This document shows positions 58,929 through 64,000 of a DNA stretch of 64,000 bases, piece after piece. Source of the DNA: Acidimicrobiales bacterium (lineage in GTDB: Bacteria > Actinomycetota > Acidimicrobiia > Acidimicrobiales > Iamiaceae); assembly GCA_035547835.1 (NCBI GenBank), contig DASZTW010000001.1:62001-126000 (forward strand). Reading direction: 5' to 3'. The position numbers were made by a program, and so were the translations under genes. The notes below the pieces were generated by a model. That model was given only the letters and a program-made list of their open reading frames with translations, did no database searches and was not told where the DNA came from. Positions within the stretch are counted from its first letter, which is position 1; every line of letters starts with the position of its first letter.

Positions 58929-61900
58929 CTCGAACGCCGTGATCGCTTCGAGTGCGTCGTGCCCGTCGTCGGGGCGGCCAGCGGCGGCGCGGATGCGCCC
59001 GGCGGCCATCCGCAGCAGCGCTTGCGCCACGCGGTCGCCCGTGCCATCGACCTCGGTCGACGCCGTGGCCAGCGCACGCATCGCCGCGTCGGGATCGCCG
59101 GACCGTAGCTCCGACAACGCAGTGGCGAGCTGCGCGGTGAGCCGGTCGAGGTAGGTGCCACGTTCAGCCTCGATGGCCGCCGACGCCATCGTTCTCGCCT
59201 CGTCGAACCTGCCCGCGCACGCCAGACCGAGCGCGTACGCGCTCGTGATGTTGGCGTCGGTCCGGCACAAGTCGAAGTCGTCGGACGCATCGACGCGCTC
59301 GGGAGCCGGCCCCCCACCGCCCGAGGCCGCCAACGTGCGCACACCGCGGTCGAGCGCCTCGGCGAACCATTCGACGGCGCGCTCGGGCTGGCCGCTCTGC
59401 AGCGCGGCGAGACCGCCGATCACGAGCCGATCGGTCTGCACCGACGACTCTTCGTGATGGTCCAGCGAGAGCTCTGCGCCGTCGGGGTCGATCCCGAGGG
59501 CCGAGAACGCACACCGGGGGTCGCCGATCTGCACGAGCGTGCCGGCCAAGGCCACACCGGCCAGCAGGCCTTCGTCGGTGCCGGCGAGGGCAGCGGCTTC
59601 CTCGGCGGCATCGCCGAGCACGTCGAGACCCTCGCTCACCCGGCCCGACATCACCAGCGCCCGACCGTGGGTCCATGACGAGCGCACGAACCCGAAGCGG
59701 TCCTGCACCTCGGTGAACTGCCCTCTCGCTTCTGCCGACTGCTCGATCGCTGCGTGCGTGTCGCCCAGCCACAGCGACATCAGCCCACCGAGCAGGAGCA
59801 TCATCCCGCAAGCCCAACGGTCACCCCCGACGCGGGCCTCGGCGAGCACCCGGGTCTGCAGCTCCCGCGCTTCGAGCGAGCGGCCCTCCTGGAAGCGGAC
59901 GTAGGCCAACAGGCCTTCGGCCCAGGCCTGCCCACCGGAGTCGCCGAGGCGGACGAACGTGGCGACGGCCCGGTCGAGCCAGCTGGCGGCAGCATCGATA
60001 CGGCCGGTCACGAACGTGATCCACCCGAGGGTCTGCGCCGACCAGGCTGCTTGGCGCTCGTCGCCCAACGACTCGTAGCCCTCGAGGGCTGCCAGCGCCG
60101 AGCGCTCGGCGTCGGAGTAGCGGCCACCGAAGAGCTCGGCCATCGCACGCGTGCGCAGCGCGTCGGCCCGGCCGTGCTCGTCGCCCGCGGCTTCGTAGCG
60201 CGCGACAGCGCGGTCGAGCAGCGCCACCGCGGCGTCGACATCGCCGTCTTTGGCCTCGATGTCGCCCTCGACCAGCAGCGCGGCGGCCTCGCCGTCCGCT
60301 TCGCCCATCTCCTCGGCCATCCTCCGAGCCTCGCCGATGTCGACCCGGGCCGCGTCGAGCTCGCGCCGTTCCGCGGACACCCGCGCCCGTCCCAGCAGCA
60401 GACGGAACCGCACGGCAGGGTCACGGTTGCCGGCCAACGTGAGGGCTTCGTCGTACAAGCGGGCGGCGACGGGCAACGTGCGCAGCTGCTCGGCTCGCGC
60501 CGACGCCTTCTCGAGCCACAGCAAGGCCCGATCGACCATGTCGTCGGTGAACTCGGGCAGCCCGCCGACCTCGTTGGACAACTCGGCAGCCAACCCGTAG
60601 TGGTGCGCGATCTGGTCGACTTGGCCGTCGCTCCAGTCACCTTCGTGCTTGTGCTCCAGCCAGGCCGCGATGCCGAGATGGCGGCGCGCACGGTCGAGCT
60701 TGGGCAGCGTGTGGTACGCCACCTCCCGCAACAAGTCGGACCGGAACGACCACACCGGGCCTTCGAGGACGAGCAAGTCGCGCCGCACGAGCTCGTCGAG
60801 GCTGCCATCGATGTCGGCGGTGCCGCGGACTTTCGACGACATGATCTCCAACCACTCCACCCGACCCCGGCGACCGAGGACCGCGGCGTCTTCGATGAGC
60901 ACCCGCTCGGCCGGGGCGAGCCGGTCGAGACGGGCCGTCAGCAGCCCGCGCAACGTGTCGGGAAGTTCGGCGAGCGGGCCGCCATACGGCGTGGCGACGG
61001 TGGGCGCGCCGCCGCGTTCTTTCACCAACGTGACGAGCTCCTCGAGGAAGAACGGGTTCCCGCCGCCCCGGTCGATGAGCGCGTCCTCGACCTCGGGGGT
61101 GAGCTGCGAGCGGTCGTCGACCAATGACCGCAACAGGGCGGCCGACGCCTCACGGTCGAGCGGTTCGAGGTTCACCACGATGGTGTCGAAGCGGCCGGCG
61201 GGTGGACGCCAGCGGTCGAGCAACGAGCCGCGCGCCGAAGTGACCAACGTGAAGGGCCGCCGGCTCAACCGGTCGAGCAGCGCGGCGCCGAGGTCGAGCA
61301 CGGCGTCATCGGCCCAGTGGAGGTCCGACAGCTGCACCACCACTGGCTGGTGGTCGGTGGCCGCCTCGAGGTAGGCGAGCAGCGCGCCGACCGCTTCGTC
61401 GCGCACCCGGTTCGGGTCGACTTCTCGGCCCGTGTGGTCGACGCCGAGGAACTGCAACAGACCCGGGACCAGGCGAGCAGCGTCGGGGCTGCCGGCGGGA
61501 AAGTGGGTGCGGGTGGCGACCAGGTTGGTCAACTTCTCGCGCGCGGTGTCGAGATCTTCGTCAGGTGAGATCGACGCGCCGGTCCGCAGCGCCTCGGCGA
61601 CCGGCCACCACACGTTGGCCTCGCCATAGGGGACGCAACGGCCGTGGAACGCCACCGCACCGTGACGCTCGACGAGGCTCTCCGTGAGCTCGTGGGCGAG
61701 ACGGCTCTTGCCCATGCCGGCGTCGCCCGCGATCAACACCAACGTGGCGCGCCGCCGGCACATCGCGGCGTTGGTGGCTTGCGCGAGCAGGGCGAGCTCG
61801 CTGGTGCGACCGACGAGCGGGACGTCGGGCCGGTCCGAGCGGTCGCCGGGCGCGGCGAGCGCGCCGGTGGCGACGAACGTGTCGATCGGCGCTTCGCGGC

Positions 61901-62483
61901 CCTTGGCGCTCAGCAGACCGCGGGGCTGGTACGCGATGGTCCGGCGGGTGGCATTCCATGTGGCGGGTCCGACCAGCACCTCACCAGGGCCCGCGCTGGT
62001 CTGCAACCGCGCCGCGGTGTTCACGACGTCGCCCATGGCCGTGTAGTCGCCGCCGGCCTGCAGGGCGCCGACCAGCACTTCACCGGTGTTGACGCCGACG
62101 CGCATGCGCACGAGGTGATCGAGGTCGGCCTGGCGGCTGTGGAGCGTCTCCTGCATGCGCAGCGCGGCCCGCACGGCACGCTCGGCATCGTCTTCGTGCG
62201 CTTCGGGAGCACCGAACAAGGCGACGATCGCATCGCCGATGATCTTGTCGACCCGGCCGCCGAACCCGACGATCTCCGCCACCATCAGCTGGAAGCAGCG
62301 GTCGACGAGGCCTTTGATCTCCTCGGGGTCGCGGGTCTCCGACAGGGACGTGAACCCGACCATGTCGGCGAACAGGACCGTGACGATGCGCCGCTCGTCG
62401 GCGCGTCCGTCGACCCGGTGCCCACACGAGGGACAGAACCGGGCGGCTCCCGGGATCTGGGCCCCGCAGGACACGCACAACAT
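58848..62483 (-). CDS. Cyclase-homology/AAA ATPase/TPR regulatory protein
   Basis: 1,211 residues. N-terminal double zinc ribbon (CVSCGAQIPGAARFCPSCG), class III cyclase domain (about 30-200; VLFADMVGFTSLSE, KIIGDAIVALFGAPE, GDVVNTAARLQ), an AAA/STAND ATPase (about 225-560; Walker A IAGDAGMGKSRLAHEL, VQLSDLHWADDAV), then TPR-like helical repeats to the end. Same architecture as the actinobacterial adenylate cyclase/LuxR-type ATPase regulators but without a LuxR domain. ATG 62483 is 7 nt after TATGCT. Probably integrates a signal into cAMP output; ligand unknown. Confidence 0.88.
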   Translation of the reverse strand: MLCVSCGAQIPGAARFCPSCGHRVDGRADERRIVTVLFADMVGFTSLSETRDPEEIKGLVDRCFQLMVAEIVGFGGRVDKIIGDAIVALFGAPEAHEDDAERAVRAALRMQETLHSRQADLDHLVRMRVGVNTGEVLVGALQAGGDYTAMGDVVNTAARLQTSAGPGEVLVGPATWNATRRTIAYQPRGLLSAKGREAPIDTFVATGALAAPGDRSDRPDVPLVGRTSELALLAQATNAAMCRRRATLVLIAGDAGMGKSRLAHELTESLVERHGAVAFHGRCVPYGEANVWWPVAEALRTGASISPDEDLDTAREKLTNLVATRTHFPAGSPDAARLVPGLLQFLGVDHTGREVDPNRVRDEAVGALLAYLEAATDHQPVVVQLSDLHWADDAVLDLGAALLDRLSRRPFTLVTSARGSLLDRWRPPAGRFDTIVVNLEPLDREASAALLRSLVDDRSQLTPEVEDALIDRGGGNPFFLEELVTLVKERGGAPTVATPYGGPLAELPDTLRGLLTARLDRLAPAERVLIEDAAVLGRRGRVEWLEIMSSKVRGTADIDGSLDELVRRDLLVLEGPVWSFRSDLLREVAYHTLPKLDRARRHLGIAAWLEHKHEGDWSDGQVDQIAHHYGLAAELSNEVGGLPEFTDDMVDRALLWLEKASARAEQLRTLPVAARLYDEALTLAGNRDPAVRFRLLLGRARVSAERRELDAARVDIGEARRMAEEMGEADGEAAALLVEGDIEAKDGDVDAAVALLDRAVARYEAAGDEHGRADALRTRAMAELFGGRYSDAERSALAALEGYESLGDERQAAWSAQTLGWITFVTGRIDAAASWLDRAVATFVRLGDSGGQAWAEGLLAYVRFQEGRSLEARELQTRVLAEARVGGDRWACGMMLLLGGLMSLWLGDTHAAIEQSAEARGQFTEVQDRFGFVRSSWTHGRALVMSGRVSEGLDVLGDAAEEAAALAGTDEGLLAGVALAGTLVQIGDPRCAFSALGIDPDGAELSLDHHEESSVQTDRLVIGGLAALQSGQPERAVEWFAEALDRGVRTLAASGGGGPAPERVDASDDFDLCRTDANITSAYALGLACAGRFDEARTMASAAIEAERGTYLDRLTAQLATALSELRSGDPDAAMRALATASTEVDGTGDRVAQALLRMAAGRIRAAAGRPDDGHDALEAITAFESMGVDPYGWRRVIDDTLRDAAAPAPA

Positions 62484-62490
62484 GGCTGTC

Positions 62491-62496
62491 AGCATA
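62491..62496 (-). promoter_or_regulatory. -10 hexamer, large cyclase gene
   Basis: TATGCT, seven bases, ATG. Confidence 0.45.
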
Positions 62497-62578
62497 CGGG
62501 TGGTCGTCGGGCGCACCTGTCCTCCTTTCACCGATTTCGGGCAGGTGGAGGGCGCGCCCGCGCCCCCACACGTGCTGG

Positions 62579-64000
62579 TCAGCGAACCGTGCCACCCCGT
62601 GCCCGGAGCACCAGACCCCTGTAGCCGTCGACGAAACCAGCGGCGCGCAACGCGGGCGCGAGGTCGGACTCACGAACGGGCTCGCCGTCGACTCTGCCGA
62701 TCTGCAGCGACCGATGGCGGCCGGACACGACGAGCGAGCGGAGCGCCTCCGCCACCCGCTCCGGCGCGTCGAGGCCGGCCGCGAAGCGGATCACGCTGCG
62801 GCCGCCCCGTTCGACGTAGGCCAGCGGCATGCCACCCGCCAACATGACGTGGGCCCCGGCGTTGCGGCCGGGTCGGGCGGTGACCGACACGTCGGGCCAC
62901 GGGAGGGTGGCGCCATACGGCTGCGCCGGGTCGGCCGCGGCGAGCACAGTGGGCGCCACGCCGGGTTCGCCGGCACCCCCCTCGCCGAACGGATCGGTGG
63001 TGCCGGACGCGGCGCCCGCCGTGCGGGCGGCGCGGAGCCGGTCGACCGCGCCCGGCAGCGCGAACTGCGCGCCACCCAACCCGTCGACGAAGTAGCCGCG
63101 GCGGACCTGCCCCCGCTCCTCCATCGCCTTCAGCACCGGGTACACACCGGCAAAGCCGCCTTCGGTGCCCTCGCCGAGCACCGCCTCGCGAACCAGCACG
63201 CCGTACCGCTCGAGCAGCTGCTGTGCACGCACCGCCGCGGTCACCGTGGCAGCCACCGGTCCCGCGTCGGCCTCATGTTCTGCCACCAGATCGGCCACGA
63301 GGTACCACCGACCCGATCCGGCGGGCGGGCCGAGGCGCGCCAAGCGACCCGGCCGTGGCTGGCGGGCACGGGCGGCGGAACCTCGCGTTGGCCCATCGAG
63401 GAAGGCACGCAGCGGCGCGACGGTGTCGCTGGTGACCAGGCCCGCCCAGACGAGATCCCACAGGGCCGCCAGGACGGTGGCGTCGTCGTAGGCAAGGCCC
63501 GCTTCCGACGACGCCCGCACCAGCTCGGGCCAAAACGACGCGCCCCGGTCGCGGAGGTGCCGCACCAGCGCCTCGTGCACGGGCTCGAGCTCGCCGGGTT
63601 CCGCCACACGGCCGAGCAGCGCAGCAGCCTGGTCGCGGAACAACAACCGAACCCGGCCGTCGCCGGACCCGAGCGCGCCGGCGCCGACCCACACGGTCTC
63701 GCCCGCCGCGCACAATGCGTCGAGGTCGGCCGGCGAGTAGGCGCGCAGCCGTGCGGGGAGCACGTCGGCCTCCAGGACGGACGCAGGGATGCTGGCGCCC
63801 TGCAACGTGCCCAGCACCTCCACCAGCCCGTCGATCCCGCGCCGGGCGGACCCGACTCCTTGCCAGTCGATGAGGAACCGTGCATAGGCCTCGGCTTCGA
63901 CGGGTTCGATCTCGCGCCGCAGCGCGGCGAGCGTGCGACGCCGCAGCTGGCGCAGCACCTCGACGTCGCACCACTCGCGCTCGGTGCCGCCGGGCCGGAA
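62579..64000 (-). CDS. lhr: ATP-dependent helicase Lhr, C-terminal part
   Basis: 474 codons in the window, open at the 64000 edge. The frame begins FRPGGTEREWCDVEVLRQL and continues RRRTLAALRREIEPVEAEAYARFL, a typical Lhr winged-helix junction, and includes FLIDWQGVG and the Lhr-type domain with GVYPVLKAMEERGQVRRGYFV. The C-terminal part (about 350-460) resembles the Lhr-CTD. Superfamily 2 3'-5' helicase used in DNA repair; the helicase motifs themselves are outside the window. An apparent GTG start at 63958 is internal. Confidence 0.88.
   Translation of the reverse strand, partial: FRPGGTEREWCDVEVLRQLRRRTLAALRREIEPVEAEAYARFLIDWQGVGSARRGIDGLVEVLGTLQGASIPASVLEADVLPARLRAYSPADLDALCAAGETVWVGAGALGSGDGRVRLLFRDQAAALLGRVAEPGELEPVHEALVRHLRDRGASFWPELVRASSEAGLAYDDATVLAALWDLVWAGLVTSDTVAPLRAFLDGPTRGSAARARQPRPGRLARLGPPAGSGRWYLVADLVAEHEADAGPVAATVTAAVRAQQLLERYGVLVREAVLGEGTEGGFAGVYPVLKAMEERGQVRRGYFVDGLGGAQFALPGAVDRLRAARTAGAASGTTDPFGEGGAGEPGVAPTVLAAADPAQPYGATLPWPDVSVTARPGRNAGAHVMLAGGMPLAYVERGGRSVIRFAAGLDAPERVAEALRSLVVSGRHRSLQIGRVDGEPVRESDLAPALRAAGFVDGYRGLVLRARGGTVR

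Overview
The window is high-GC DNA that looks actinobacterial, most likely from the class Acidimicrobiia or a near relative. Indicators seen in the sequence are: a mycothiol-dependent formaldehyde dehydrogenase (mscR), the actinobacterial small families DUF3097 and DUF2630, a PaaX-type regulator, a Res-Xre toxin-antitoxin pair, a DXP-pathway gene (dxs), almost exclusively G/C third codon positions, and many GTG starts. Genes are tightly packed, often with 4-bp GTGA/ATGA overlaps. Many operon-leading genes have a TAnnnT hexamer only 6-9 nt before the start codon, which implies widespread leaderless transcription. No phage, insertion sequence or CRISPR array is visible, so this reads as chromosomal backbone with some accessory genes.

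Layout. 1-1255: end of a biotin cluster (bioF partial, bioD), followed by three tandem copies of a palindromic repeat. 1.5-10.7 kb: ABC exporter, the galU-moeA-moaA operon (UDP-glucose and molybdenum cofactor), an FmdB-type zinc-ribbon gene with a CIRCE-like operator, a CpaB-like SAF protein, and the tldD-pmbA protease pair. 10.8-16.4 kb: FlK-like thioesterase, a lipid flippase-like membrane protein plus a PAP2 phosphatase, a class III cyclase, and dxs. 16.4-24.4 kb: Res-Xre toxin-antitoxin, PaaX regulator plus amidohydrolase, TetR plus cytochrome P450 plus FAD monooxygenase (a probable catabolic block), and a NifU-like Fe-S protein. 24.4-28.7 kb: zinc-ribbon/TerB-like protein, GntR plus sterol-desaturase-like operon, uppP, and DUF3097. 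28.7-36.3 kb: a DNA-end-processing neighbourhood (nurA, sbcC, sbcD, herA) interrupted by a secreted Rpf-like lysozyme gene. 36.4-42.5 kb: enoyl-CoA hydratase, an unknown gene, a CDF transporter, mscR, nei2, a structured non-coding stretch, and a double-headed TetR protein. 42.5-49.6 kb: a three-gene branched-chain-amino-acid-type ABC operon in which LivH and LivM are fused, and LivF and LivG are fused to each other behind an MFS domain. 50-64 kb: DinB-like protein, tRNA-Arg(CCT), DUF2630, AlkB-like dioxygenase, NlpC/P60 endopeptidase, acyl-CoA synthetase, CDF transporter, CorA, 1-Cys peroxiredoxin, a second PAP2, a 1,211-residue cyclase/ATPase/TPR protein, and the C-terminal part of an Lhr helicase.

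The least explained signals are two families of short dispersed palindromes. Family 1 is exactly 43 bp (19-5-19 architecture; 7 copies at 5 loci). Family 2 has 16-nt arms (3 copies at 2 loci). Every locus is at the 3' end of a gene, and several copies supply the host gene's stop codon. Family 2 even gives two unrelated proteins the same kind of C-terminal heptapeptide. The SbcCD-NurA-HerA neighbourhood, the MFS-LivF-LivG fusion, the recurrent leaderless promoter layout and a set of operator palindromes are the other points worth follow-up. All calls were made by reading the sequence; no database search was run.
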